The notes under the pieces are model-generated. The model did not search any database and was not told the DNA's origin. It saw only the letters and a list, made by a program, of their open reading frames with translations. A DNA stretch of 64,000 nucleotides from Pseudomaricurvus sp050633365. GTDB lineage: Bacteria; Pseudomonadota; Gammaproteobacteria; Pseudomonadales; Cellvibrionaceae. The first letter of the stretch is position 1, and each line of letters starts with the position of its first letter. The stretch lies in NCBI GenBank assembly GCA_050633365.1, contig JBOEGJ010000026.1:58590-122589 (forward strand), written 5' to 3'. Both the position numbers and the translations under genes were made by a program. Of the stretch, positions 35,808 through 44,568 are shown piece after piece.

Positions 35808-36515
35808 TTAGTAGCCTTTAACGGGTTGGCCGTTTAAGTCGGCCGAGGCCAGATTGATTTCGTAATGCTTGCCGTCTTTTTCGGTTTGCTGAATTTTGAC
35901 GACCAAATGATTCCAGTCTTTTGCCAGCCATAAGTGGGTGGTGCGTTTCGCGTTTTTGCGAATACGTTTAACTTTGACCGTGTTTAGCTGACCGACTGGG
36001 GTATTTAGGGTTTCTTCTCCCAGAATCTCGAACGAGTAGGTCTTGAGGCGGCCGCCATCGGCGATTTGATAGTGCATGTCGGCTTTGGCGTTGATTAGGT
36101 CGTGGCGCAACTGAAGTTGATAGCTGAGCTTATCTAGAGCGTCCTGAGGTAATTTCATGCTCCAGGGTTTGTTTTGAACATTGTTAACCACTTTGCGCTT
36201 TTTCCAGTCGAAGTCTAAATAGGCTTCGCGGTCGCGCCCAAGGCCAGAGCGTTGGTAGTGGTAGTTCTGTGGAACCAATTGACCCTGTTTGTCCCAATTG
36301 AATTGGCTGACTTCCTCAATGCGAGCCAGCCAAGACTTGGCGGCAAAGCGCAGCTCCATGGTGTCGTCGTTGAGCTTTTGCAGTGAGCGAGTTGCGGTAA
36401 TGGTCAGGCTGCCGTATTGGGCTTTGTAGACAGCTGTGAAGGGTTGCGGCAGTTCCGCCGCGCTCTGAGTGCTAAGCCCAAATATCAGCAAAACACTGGC
36501 AACAATGCGTTTCAT
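35808..36515 (-). CDS. DUF3108 family periplasmic protein
   Basis: A 235-aa precursor with a signal peptide (residues 1-20, ending SAA before ELP). The mature part is beta-rich: PFTAVYKAQYGSLTITATRS, FNWDKQGQLVPQNYHYQRSG, ADGGRLKTYSFEILGEE and the terminal TTHLWLAKDWNHLVVK, as in DUF3108 proteins. The role of the family is unknown. It follows purN by 24 bp and precedes slyD, so it may be part of the purMN transcript. Confidence 0.82.
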   Translation of the reverse strand: MKRIVASVLLIFGLSTQSAAELPQPFTAVYKAQYGSLTITATRSLQKLNDDTMELRFAAKSWLARIEEVSQFNWDKQGQLVPQNYHYQRSGLGRDREAYLDFDWKKRKVVNNVQNKPWSMKLPQDALDKLSYQLQLRHDLINAKADMHYQIADGGRLKTYSFEILGEETLNTPVGQLNTVKVKRIRKNAKRTTHLWLAKDWNHLVVKIQQTEKDGKHYEINLASADLNGQPVKGY

Positions 36516-36539
36516 GTTGATTCCTTTACGCCTGAGCGT

Positions 36540-37190
36540 TTAGTTCGTCCGTGAATCCAAAATATAGCCGCTGGGCGGCAAGACTTCATTGTCTAAAACG
36601 CTATCATGTTTGTCCATCGACAGTCGTTTTTCTGCAAACCAGCGCACAGCCATGGGATAAATGATGTGTTCCTGGGCTTGCACTCTTTTTGCGAGAGAGT
36701 CTTCGCTGTCGGATGTTTTGACCTCGACAACCGCTTGAATGATGTTGGGGCCGCCATCAAGCTCTGGTGTCACAAAGTGCACGGTGACGCCATGCTCTTG
36801 GTCTCCGGCTTCAATTGCCCGCTTATGGGTGTGAAGACCTTGGTACTTGGGCAGCAAAGAGGGATGAATGTTCAACATGCGTCCCAAGTAATGCCGAGTA
36901 AAGCCCTCAGTGAGGATGCGCATGAAGCCTGCCAGCACCACCAGTTGAGGATTGTACTGATCAATTTGCTGCTGAAGTTCAGCGTCAAATTGTTCTCGAG
37001 AATCAAATTGGGTGTGATCCACAACTTGCGTCTTGATACCGGCATTGTGGGCTCTCTCGAGCCCTTTCACGTCTGGGCGGTTACTGATGACTGCGCTTAT
37101 ATTGATCGACAGCTCGCCGCTTTGGTTGGCGTCAATCAAGGCTTGAAGATTGGTGCCGCTACCAGAGATTAAAACAACCACATTGATCAT
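36540..37190 (-). CDS. purN: Phosphoribosylglycinamide formyltransferase PurN
   Basis: Transfers a formyl group from 10-formyl-THF to GAR in purine synthesis. The 216-aa protein has VVLISGSGTNLQALI at the N-terminus, MRILTEGF, the catalytic NIHPSLLPKYQG and HKRAIEAGDQEHG with VHFVTPELDGG. It starts two bases after the purM stop, so it is probably coupled to purM translation. Confidence 0.96.
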   Translation of the reverse strand: MINVVVLISGSGTNLQALIDANQSGELSINISAVISNRPDVKGLERAHNAGIKTQVVDHTQFDSREQFDAELQQQIDQYNPQLVVLAGFMRILTEGFTRHYLGRMLNIHPSLLPKYQGLHTHKRAIEAGDQEHGVTVHFVTPELDGGPNIIQAVVEVKTSDSEDSLAKRVQAQEHIIYPMAVRWFAEKRLSMDKHDSVLDNEVLPPSGYILDSRTN

Positions 37191-37192
37191 GG

Positions 37193-38248
37193 CTAGGCGT
37201 TCAGCCCCTTCAATTCAACGCGCTCTTCGTCGCCCTCTGCTTTGGCGACAGAGCCCACAACAAAGGCATCTTCGCCCGCTTGCTGGAGGATATTTAGTGC
37301 ATTGTCCTTTTCGCTGGCTGGCACGGCGATGATCATGCCGACGCCGCAGTTAAAGGTGCGGTACATCTCGTAAGATTCCACATTGCCTTGCTCTTGCAGC
37401 CATTGAAAAACTGGCGGGAAATCCCACGCTTTGGTATCGATAACGGCTTTGCAGTCATCGGGTAATACTCGAGGGATGTTCTCTTGCAGGCCGCCGCCAG
37501 TGATATGCGACATGGCATTCACCTGAGATTCTTTGATCAGCTTGAGCAATGATTTGACGTAAATGCGTGTGGGTTCAAGTAACGCTTTACCCAGTGGCTT
37601 ATCGCCAACGGTGTCGTTTAGGTCGGCGCCGCTAACCTCGATGATTTTGCGCACCAAGGAATAACCGTTTGAATGAGGGCCGCTAGAGGCCAAGCCAATC
37701 AATACGTCGCCGTCGGCGACTTTGGTGCCATCGATCAATTCGGATTTTTCAGCAATACCGACGCAGAAGCCGGCGAGGTCGTAATCGTCACCCTCGTACA
37801 TGCCTGGCATCTCTGCGGTTTCGCCGCCGACCAGCGCACAGCCAGAAAGCTCGCAGCCATCACCGATACCCGAGACCACATCGGCAGCGACATCAACGTT
37901 CAGCTTGCCAGTGGCGTAGTAATCGAGAAAGAACAGCGGTTCTGCTCCGGCTACGACCAAGTCGTTTACACACATGGCCACCAGATCAATGCCGATGGTG
38001 TCGTGCATGTTCAGGTCCATGGCCAGGCGCAACTTGGTGCCAACGCCGTCGGTACCGGAAACCAATACTGGCTCTTTATAGCCTGTTGGCAGCTCAAACA
38101 ATGCGCCAAAGCCGCCAAGCCCGGCCATTACCCCGGGGCGAGAGGTGCGTTTAGCGACACCCTTAATTCGCTCGACCAATGCATTGCCGGCATCAATATC
38201 TACACCAGCATCTTTATAACTTAGGGAAGGGGACTGTTTGTCGCTCAT
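37193..38248 (-). CDS. purM: Phosphoribosylformylglycinamidine cyclo-ligase PurM
   Basis: ATP-dependent ring closure of FGAM to AIR, the fifth purine step. It is 351 aa from ATG 38248 (MSDKQSPSLSYKDAGVDID); an in-frame GTG three codons upstream is an alternative. SGTDGVGTKLRLA, VNDLVVAGAEPLFFLDY, the GGETAEMPGMY motif and HITGGGLQENIPRVL are all present. It is first gene of the purM-purN pair and divergent from the DUF2066 gene, as in Pseudomonas. Confidence 0.96.
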   Translation of the reverse strand: MSDKQSPSLSYKDAGVDIDAGNALVERIKGVAKRTSRPGVMAGLGGFGALFELPTGYKEPVLVSGTDGVGTKLRLAMDLNMHDTIGIDLVAMCVNDLVVAGAEPLFFLDYYATGKLNVDVAADVVSGIGDGCELSGCALVGGETAEMPGMYEGDDYDLAGFCVGIAEKSELIDGTKVADGDVLIGLASSGPHSNGYSLVRKIIEVSGADLNDTVGDKPLGKALLEPTRIYVKSLLKLIKESQVNAMSHITGGGLQENIPRVLPDDCKAVIDTKAWDFPPVFQWLQEQGNVESYEMYRTFNCGVGMIIAVPASEKDNALNILQQAGEDAFVVGSVAKAEGDEERVELKGLNA

Positions 38249-38604
38249 GGATAGCACGGCTCGTCAGAAAAGGTGGATCGGAAAAAAGGCGCGTATTCTA
38301 ACAGCTAATGAGGTGCTCTGTTAGGGGGCGAGTGCAATTTATTGACTATAGCTGAAGGAGTATCAGGGCGGCGTATTATCTGGGCTTGAGGCCTGTGATT
38401 ACGGATCTAGCGGGAGGTAATAATGGCGCTTTAATGGCGGTGCATAGGTTAGGGCTTTGTAAACTTCGACAGAGTCGAGTTCGGAGCGCTAGCGAGTGAG
38501 GCGGACCAAGGGCATAATGCCGCTTCTGAATTTGCGTCGATGCAAGCGGCGCTGGTTATCAGCACGGCCCGAAATCATAGGGTCACCAACGATTTGGATC
38601 ATTA
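38249..38604. other. Divergent region purM / DUF2066
   Basis: No standard gene and no convincing PurR operator. It contains a strong Shine-Dalgarno GGGAGG (38412-38417) followed by a four-codon ORF ATG GCG CTT TAA (38423-38434), whose stop overlaps the ATG of a second 21-codon ORF ending at 38499. These may be leader peptides for the downstream DUF2066 gene or chance. Confidence 0.4.
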
Positions 38605-39756
38605 ATGCGAGTACACGGAAAGCGTCTTCAAGCGATATCTTTTTCATCCCATAGCCGAGTTCTTATGGCGCTGCTACTCATCTTCTTATCGATGGGCGCG
38701 CGGGCTGAGTTGGTGGATCATCTCTATCAGCAAAGTGAGCTGGTGTTGGATCAGTCGGATGAGGCGCGTCAGCGAGCGGCGCAATCGGCCTTGAGTAAAG
38801 TGCTGGTTCGAGTTTCTGGGCGCGCCACTTTGTTGGAGTTGGAGTCGATTCAGCAGGTACTGGGTCAATCTCAGCGATTTGTCGAGGCGTATCGCTACGA
38901 GTCCACTGGCGACACTCTTGTGCAAGATGGGGTTGAGCTGCCCGCCTCAAGGTTAGTGCTGAATTTCTCGCGCAGCGGTATCGAGCGTCTATTGCGCGAG
39001 CAGCAGGCACCGCTTTGGCCTGCCAATAGGCCGTCGGTCTTGGTGTGGTTGGTGAAGGATGATTTGAGCGTAGGGCGCGAGCTGGTATCGCTACAGGCCG
39101 CTGGAGAGCTTGCTCAGGTGGCCTCTCAGGTGTCGAAGCTAAGAGGTTTGCCGATGGTGCTGCCAAGCCTTGATCTGCAAGACCTATTAAACATCAATGC
39201 CGACCAAGTGTGGACTCTCGATCAGGCGGCCATCATCGAGGCGTCGGCGCGCTATCGAGCCGACGTGATTTTGGTTGGCCGTTATACCCAAACCTCCAGT
39301 GGGCGCTGGTTGTCGGCCTGGACGCTATTGCATAAACAGCACCAACAAGTTTTCGATATCGATACCGCAGAAGAGGGCGAGCTGGTGGCAGAAGGTCTTG
39401 CTGCTGCGACCGATTTCTTGGCTAGCATATACAGTATTTCCAGTCTTGGCGGTGCCACAGAGTCCGTCACTCTTGAAGTGCAGCAGGTCAATGGTTTTAC
39501 CGATTATGTTCAGGTGCTGAATTATCTGGACTCGCTTGAGGTGGTGCGTCAATTGGATTTGGTGTCTCTCGCGGGTCAAAGTATTCGCTTGCGGGTGAAA
39601 ATGGAAGGCGAGATTCACAGTCTTGAAGACGCGTTGGAGCTGGATAGACGACTGCAACCAACGGCGCCTCAACGCCCGGATGACAGCCTTATTCCCACCA
39701 ATTTAGAGCCTGTGGGCAGCGATGAAAATCCTTTGCTTTATCGCTGGCCGAGCTGA
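38605..39756 (+). CDS. DUF2066 domain-containing protein
   Basis: A 383-aa envelope protein. A signal-like stretch (VLMALLLIFLSMGARA, residues about 19-34) precedes ELVDHLYQQSELVLDQSDEA. The DUF2066 body includes ALSKVLVRVSGR, RFVEAYRYES and the PSVLVWLV strand. An alternative start at ATG 38665 would give a shorter signal peptide. Family function is unknown. The purM / DUF2066 / hda neighbourhood is conserved in Pseudomonas. Confidence 0.8.
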   Translation: MRVHGKRLQAISFSSHSRVLMALLLIFLSMGARAELVDHLYQQSELVLDQSDEARQRAAQSALSKVLVRVSGRATLLELESIQQVLGQSQRFVEAYRYESTGDTLVQDGVELPASRLVLNFSRSGIERLLREQQAPLWPANRPSVLVWLVKDDLSVGRELVSLQAAGELAQVASQVSKLRGLPMVLPSLDLQDLLNINADQVWTLDQAAIIEASARYRADVILVGRYTQTSSGRWLSAWTLLHKQHQQVFDIDTAEEGELVAEGLAAATDFLASIYSISSLGGATESVTLEVQQVNGFTDYVQVLNYLDSLEVVRQLDLVSLAGQSIRLRVKMEGEIHSLEDALELDRRLQPTAPQRPDDSLIPTNLEPVGSDENPLLYRWPS

Positions 39757-40011
39757 ATTTGTCACCGCTAAACTCACCGTTAGCAGCCCAATTCAACAGG
39801 GCGTGTCGATTTTGTTTTGCTTCTGGTAAACTGCCACGCCAGTTGAGTGTGTTTTGCGGGTTGTTTCGGTAGGTCGAGCCAAACGTCTTACCGTGTCATC
39901 AGCAGACACGCCTCAACATGATTCGAGCTTAGCGCAAGGCGCTGAGTGCGTGATTTGGAATTAGGGCCGTATGCGGCGGTAGCGTCCGCATCGAATAGAC
40001 AAAGCAATTGC

Positions 40012-40740
40012 ATGGTTTCCTCCTCCCCACAATCTTCCCCGAAACAGCTTTCGCTGGGCGTGAATCTTAAAGACTACGCCACCTTCGAAAACTATTACGC
40101 GACGGAAGGCCAGAGCAATGCACTGGTAGTGTCGGCATTAAGTCAGCAACTCGAGGTCTATGGCGAGCAGTTCATCTTTTTGTCGGGAGCCCCCGGCGTC
40201 GGTGTGACCCATCTTCTGCAAGCGGCCTGCCATTTAACCGGCGAAAAAGGCAAGCGCGCTCAATATCTTCCTCTTCAGTCACTACAGCATCACGATCCCG
40301 CCCAGCTACTGGATGGGTTAGAGAGTTTAGATCTCGTCTGTCTTGATGGGCTGCAGGTGGTTCTTGGTCAGCCCGACTGGGAGCGAGCCTTGTTCAACTT
40401 CTTCAATACCATGCGCGATACCGGTCGCCGGGTTGTGATGGCGGCCACTAAGGGCCCGCGGGAGTTGTCCGTTGCCTTGCCTGATTTGCAGTCGCGACTT
40501 AATTGGGGGCTGGTGTTTCAAGTCCTGCCATTGGACGATGTCTCTAAGCAGAAGGCCCTACAGCGACGAGCTAAAGCCCGCGGTATGGAGCTCACCGATG
40601 AAGTGGCTCAATTCATCATGCACCGCTCGCCTCGCAATACCCACGAGCTGTTCAAATCCTTGCAGCGTCTCGACGATGTCTCTTTGGCAGAGCAGCGCCG
40701 CCTCACTATCCCGTTTATAAAGCAAACGTTGGGCTATTAA
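40012..40740 (+). CDS. hda: DnaA regulatory inactivator Hda
   Basis: AAA+ protein that with the sliding clamp promotes ATP hydrolysis by DnaA after initiation. I start it at ATG 40012 (242 aa), which aligns with known Hda; the open frame extends 22 codons upstream without conserved sequence. Near the N-terminus KQLSLGVNL contains a clamp-binding-like QLSL motif. GAPGVGVTHLLQAA is the Walker A region, LVCLDGLQ the Walker B. The end RRLTIPFIKQTLGY matches the E. coli RKLTIPFVKEIL tail. Confidence 0.93.
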   Translation: MVSSSPQSSPKQLSLGVNLKDYATFENYYATEGQSNALVVSALSQQLEVYGEQFIFLSGAPGVGVTHLLQAACHLTGEKGKRAQYLPLQSLQHHDPAQLLDGLESLDLVCLDGLQVVLGQPDWERALFNFFNTMRDTGRRVVMAATKGPRELSVALPDLQSRLNWGLVFQVLPLDDVSKQKALQRRAKARGMELTDEVAQFIMHRSPRNTHELFKSLQRLDDVSLAEQRRLTIPFIKQTLGY

Positions 40741-41133
40741 GCGACGTTTGTGATTCGCGGATCTCGTCTTCTTTATATAGCTGCATGATAGCTATGTAAC
40801 TCACTATGCTGCTGGCCTAGTCAAAACCACCCAATTGCAACCACCTGCAGTAAGCAGGCACGCTTGTAGCTATATCTTGTTATTGGTTGCGCTTAGATTA
40901 AGCGCTCTTGCACCGAGCTTGGGCGCTGTTGATGCGGTTTGATTTTCTTGTGGTAATTTTTTCGGGCGATTGTGGTGCGTCTGTGCCTTTCGGTGGTGCC
41001 TTATGTTGGAGGGGATCGTGTGGTTTCTGGTTGGTTTTATTCTAACTGTTTGTTTTTATTGTTCTTTTTTTAATTGGCATGGCTCCTGCTAATAGCCCGA
41101 TAGATTCGATTTTTATTTCAGGGGAAAGGCGCT
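40741..41133 (+). other. Upstream region of nitrate transporter
   Basis: About 390 bp with no gene. It holds two small hairpins (40844-40858, stem CCTGC/GCAGG; 40889-40905, stem GCGCTTA/TAAGCGC), a distant ATATAGCT/AGCTATAT pair (40775, 40868), and a sigma-54-type promoter (separate entry). TGCACC (40909), GGTGCG (40974) and GGTGCC (40995) resemble single NtrC half-sites but do not form a clean dyad. Confidence 0.5.
41075..41090 (+). promoter_or_regulatory. Sigma-54 (-24/-12) promoter
   Basis: TGGCATGGCTCCTGCT fits the TGGCAYG-N4-TTGCW consensus with the invariant GG and GC ten bases apart and one mismatch in the -12 block. Transcription would start near 41102, leaving a leader of about 30 nt with AGGGGAAAGG before ATG 41134. 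This fits NtrC-type nitrogen control of nitrate uptake. Confidence 0.65.
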
Positions 41134-42609
41134 ATGAGTTCTGCCGATAAGTTCAACCTCTTTTCGTTTACCGGAAAGATGAAAATACTTCACCTAAGCT
41201 GGATGGCTTTTTTTATCACTTTTGCGGTGTGGTTTAACTTCGCACCGCTGTTGATTGCAGTAAAAGAATCACTCGGTCTTAGCACTGCTGAGATTAAGAC
41301 GCTGTTGATCTTGAATGTCGCCTTTACCATTCCGGCGCGAGTGTTGATCGGTATGCTTACCGATAAGTACGGACCCCGTATTGTTTATTCTGCGCTCTTG
41401 GCGATCTGCTCTATTCCCTGTTTCATGTTTGCCCTTGCCGATGATTTTGTGCAAGCGGCAATCGCGCGGTTTGCCTTGGGCTTTATCGGCGCTGGTTTCG
41501 TTATTGGTATTCGCTTGGTATCGGAATGGTTTCCACACAACGAGCTGGGTACCGCAGAAGGTATCTACGGCGGTTGGGGTAACTTCGGTTCTGCAGCAGC
41601 GGCCTTTACCTTACCAACCATTGCGTTGATGTTCGGCGGTGATGATGGCTGGCGTTACGCCATGGGCGTTACCGGTGTCATGAGCTTATTGTTTGCTTTT
41701 GTCTTCTACGCCAATGTATCGGATACCCCGAAAGGTTCTACCTATTTTCGTCCAAAGAACTTAGGCGCGATGGAGGTGACTTCAAAAGGCGACTTCTACT
41801 TCTTGCTGTTGATGAAAATCCCCATGTATGCCGCTTTGGCATTGTTGGCTTGGAAACTGTCTCCGGCTGGCGTCAGCATGTTGTCTGATTTTGTGGTTAA
41901 TTCCATTTACTTGGGTTTAACCGCGCTCTACTTCTACGAAGTTTCTCAGGTTTGGAAGGTTAACAAGAACATTTTTGTTGAGCCTGTTCCCGAGATTCAT
42001 CAGTACAAATTCAAACAAGTTGCCGTATTGAATGTTTTGTATTTCGCCACTTTTGGTTCTGAGTTGGCGGTGATTTCCATGTTGCCATTATTTTTCTCGG
42101 AAACGTTTGAGTTGACGCCGGTTATGGCGGGCATGGTTGCGTCGGCATACGCCTTTATGAATTTGATGTCGCGTCCCGGTGGCGGTTGGTTGTCAGATCG
42201 TTTCGGTCGCAAGTCAACCTTGCTTATCTTAACGGCAGGTTTGGCAGTGGGTTATTTCGTCATGGGTCAAGTCGACAGTTCTTGGGCTCTGTGGTTGGCT
42301 GTGGTTGCGGCGATGGCTTGCTCGTTCTTTGTTCAGGCTGGTGAAGGTGCGGTATTTGCGGCAGTGCCTCTGATTAAGCGACGCATGACCGGTCAAATCG
42401 CCGGTATGACAGGCGCTTATGGCAACGTCGGAGCGGTGGTTTATTTGACGGTACTATCGATGGTTGATTACAGTACTTTCTTCTATGTGATTGCCGGTAC
42501 TGCGGTGGTAGGTTTTATTACCTTGCTGTTCATGTCCGAGCCTTCAGGCCAGATTGCGGAAGTGAATGAAGACGGCAGTGTTGAGTTGATCGACGTGGCA
42601 AAAGCTTAA
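41134..42609 (+). CDS. NarK/NasA-type nitrate/nitrite MFS transporter
   Basis: Twelve-helix major facilitator, 491 aa, for nitrate or nitrite across the inner membrane. The nitrate-signature segments are visible: GGWGNFGSAAAAF in helix 5 and MTGAYGNVGAVVY in helix 11. The helix 2-3 loop reads GMLTDKYGPR and the symmetric 8-9 loop GWLSDRFGRK, both standard MFS motifs. Insertion in the central loop adds two hydrophobic stretches. The sigma-54 promoter and downstream PP2C-kinase and mobA genes suggest assimilatory use. Confidence 0.9.
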   Translation: MSSADKFNLFSFTGKMKILHLSWMAFFITFAVWFNFAPLLIAVKESLGLSTAEIKTLLILNVAFTIPARVLIGMLTDKYGPRIVYSALLAICSIPCFMFALADDFVQAAIARFALGFIGAGFVIGIRLVSEWFPHNELGTAEGIYGGWGNFGSAAAAFTLPTIALMFGGDDGWRYAMGVTGVMSLLFAFVFYANVSDTPKGSTYFRPKNLGAMEVTSKGDFYFLLLMKIPMYAALALLAWKLSPAGVSMLSDFVVNSIYLGLTALYFYEVSQVWKVNKNIFVEPVPEIHQYKFKQVAVLNVLYFATFGSELAVISMLPLFFSETFELTPVMAGMVASAYAFMNLMSRPGGGWLSDRFGRKSTLLILTAGLAVGYFVMGQVDSSWALWLAVVAAMACSFFVQAGEGAVFAAVPLIKRRMTGQIAGMTGAYGNVGAVVYLTVLSMVDYSTFFYVIAGTAVVGFITLLFMSEPSGQIAEVNEDGSVELIDVAKA

Positions 42610-42678
42610 GGCTTTGAGCGGCTTCACTTTTAGCGATGATATTTCCTCGCTGAGGTCACAACGCTGAATCGTTAAATA

Positions 42679-42707
42679 CAAACGGCCATCAATTTGATGG
42701 CCGTTTG
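42679..42707 (+). terminator. Hairpin terminator after nitrate transporter
   Basis: CAAACGGCCATCAA pairs with TTGATGGCCGTTTG, a stem of about 14 bp with almost no loop. The following bases are GTGTCTTTGG, so the U-run is weak; it may be partial. Confidence 0.65.
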
Positions 42708-42794
42708 TGTCTTTGGCTTAGTGCGTTCCACTGGAGGAATGCACCGTAAACTTGAGCCATCTCGCCGATGGATAAACCTAAGAGCAATTAGATA

Positions 42795-44540
42795 ATGTCT
42801 CAGAAACAATCGCGGTCGGTCCTGAGTGTTGACGTTGGAGGCTACAGCACTGCCGGGCTAAAAGAGCGCAACGAAGATGCCTTCGCTGCAAAGCTGCCTG
42901 ACAGTGCCGGGGTTGTTAACTACAAAGGCATAGTGGCCTGCGTCGCCGACGGCGTGAGTTGTAGTGAAAATGCACAACAGGCGAGCCAAACCAGTGTGGC
43001 TCAGTTCATCGAAGACTATTACAGTACGCCCGACAGCTGGAGTGTTAAAAAGTCGGCCGCACGGGTGTTGACCTCGCTTAACTCGTGGTTGTTTCATCAC
43101 GGGCAGCAGGGCGATATTCGACACAACGGTTTGGTCACCACCTTTTGCGGTGTCATCTTAAAATCCAATACGGCGCATTTGCTCAATGCCGGGGACAGCC
43201 GTATTTATCGCTATCGAAATGGGCGTCTCAAACAGTTAACCCGCGATCACGCTCACAAACAATACGGCCGCAAGAGTTTTCTAACTCGCGCCTTGGGCAT
43301 GGACAGTCGTCTCGAGGTGGATTATCACCAGGCCTCACTGCAAGTTGATGATCTGTTGGTGATGACCACCGATGGTGTGCACGAATACCTCAATCTCGAA
43401 GAGTCTATTGAGTTGCTCGATCACACCGAGCAGGGATTAGAGGCCACTGCCAAGGCTTCGGTAGAGCGCGCCTTAGCCAATGGCAGTGACGACAATCTTT
43501 CCTGTTTATTGGTGCGGGTGAAGTCGCTACCCCAGGCCGACGTTAACGAAGTGCATCGTCAATTAACCGAATTGGCAATTCCTCCGGTGATGTCGGTAGG
43601 CAATAAAATTGATCAATTCGAAGTCTTGCAAGTGATTTACAGCGGTACACGAAGCCATCTCTATCGAGTGAAAGATACGGCAACCGCGCGGGAGTACGTG
43701 TTAAAGGCGCCCTCTGAAAATTTCTCGGAAGATACCCAGTACCTCGAGGGTTTTATTCGCGAGCAGTGGGCGGGGCGTCGACTCAACAGTCCATCGGTGA
43801 TGAAGATCTATGAGCGTCCTCACGAGTCGCCATTTTTATATCATCTGTGTGAACCCATCGAAGGCATCACACTGCGTCAGTGGATGCACGATCACCCTAA
43901 GCCAAGTTTTGAAGTTGTGCGTGAGATGACCGAATCCATTATTCGCGGGGTTCGTGTGTTTCAGCGAATGGGCATGGTGCATCGAGATTTAAAACCAGAG
44001 AACGTCATAGTCACCCCTAGCAACAGTACCGTCATTATTGATTTTGGCACGGTGCAGGTGGATGGGCTCGAAGAAATTGCCAGTCCGTTGGATGAAGAGA
44101 TTCCTGTAGGCTCCGTAGACTATATCGCACCGGAGTATTTGCGCGGTGAGAAGGGCTTACACTACTCGGATATTTTTTCGGTGGGGGTCATGGTCTATGA
44201 GATGCTCACTGGAAACTTGCCCTACAAAACCTCGCCCGAGCAACAGCGCAATCCTCAGCGCTATCAAGATTGGCACTACCGATCGTCGCGGGTGTATCGC
44301 AAAGACATTCCGCTTTGGCTCGATCTGGCACTAGAGAAAGCCTGTTCTGAGTCGCCAGCGAAGCGCTACCATGTGATGTCGGAGTTTTTGTCGGATCTAA
44401 CAACGCCTAACGCGCAGTTAGTGGGAGATCGTGAAACAGCACCATTAATGGCGCGAAATCCTGTGCTCTTTTGGCAGTGGGTGTCGGCTGCTTTATTTGT
44501 GGTTGTGATGATTCAGGCGTGGTTGTTAACTGCGCACTAG
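42795..44540 (+). CDS. PP2C phosphatase - Ser/Thr kinase fusion, tail-anchored
   Basis: A 581-aa bifunctional signalling protein. The N-terminal PP2C/PPM phosphatase (about 10-250) has ERNEDAF, VADGVS, LLNAGDSRIYRYR, TTDGVHEYL and GSDDNLSCLLV with the metal-binding Asp residues. The kinase (about 270-540) has VHRDLKPENV (catalytic loop), VIIDFGTVQ (DFG) and YIAPEYLRG; the Gly-rich loop is reduced to YSGTRSHLY. A single membrane helix ends the protein (about 558-578). Pseudomonas has a similar gene next to its nitrate genes. Substrates are unknown. Confidence 0.9.
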   Translation: MSQKQSRSVLSVDVGGYSTAGLKERNEDAFAAKLPDSAGVVNYKGIVACVADGVSCSENAQQASQTSVAQFIEDYYSTPDSWSVKKSAARVLTSLNSWLFHHGQQGDIRHNGLVTTFCGVILKSNTAHLLNAGDSRIYRYRNGRLKQLTRDHAHKQYGRKSFLTRALGMDSRLEVDYHQASLQVDDLLVMTTDGVHEYLNLEESIELLDHTEQGLEATAKASVERALANGSDDNLSCLLVRVKSLPQADVNEVHRQLTELAIPPVMSVGNKIDQFEVLQVIYSGTRSHLYRVKDTATAREYVLKAPSENFSEDTQYLEGFIREQWAGRRLNSPSVMKIYERPHESPFLYHLCEPIEGITLRQWMHDHPKPSFEVVREMTESIIRGVRVFQRMGMVHRDLKPENVIVTPSNSTVIIDFGTVQVDGLEEIASPLDEEIPVGSVDYIAPEYLRGEKGLHYSDIFSVGVMVYEMLTGNLPYKTSPEQQRNPQRYQDWHYRSSRVYRKDIPLWLDLALEKACSESPAKRYHVMSEFLSDLTTPNAQLVGDRETAPLMARNPVLFWQWVSAALFVVVMIQAWLLTAH

Positions 44541-44568
44541 CCCTGTCGCCGATTGCGTAGAAAAGCGG

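Noticed and set aside
36606..37172. A 188-codon plus-strand open frame
   Set aside because: Antisense to purN, with no recognisable protein features.
38342..38379. TTGACT and TATTAT as a promoter for the DUF2066 gene
   Set aside because: The spacer is 26 bp, too long for a sigma-70 promoter.
40844..40905. Two hairpins resembling a NasT/NasR-type antiterminator leader for the nitrate transporter
   Set aside because: They lie upstream of the sigma-54 promoter at 41075-41090, so would not be in that transcript, and their five- and three-base loops do not have the A-N-N-G hexaloop pattern.
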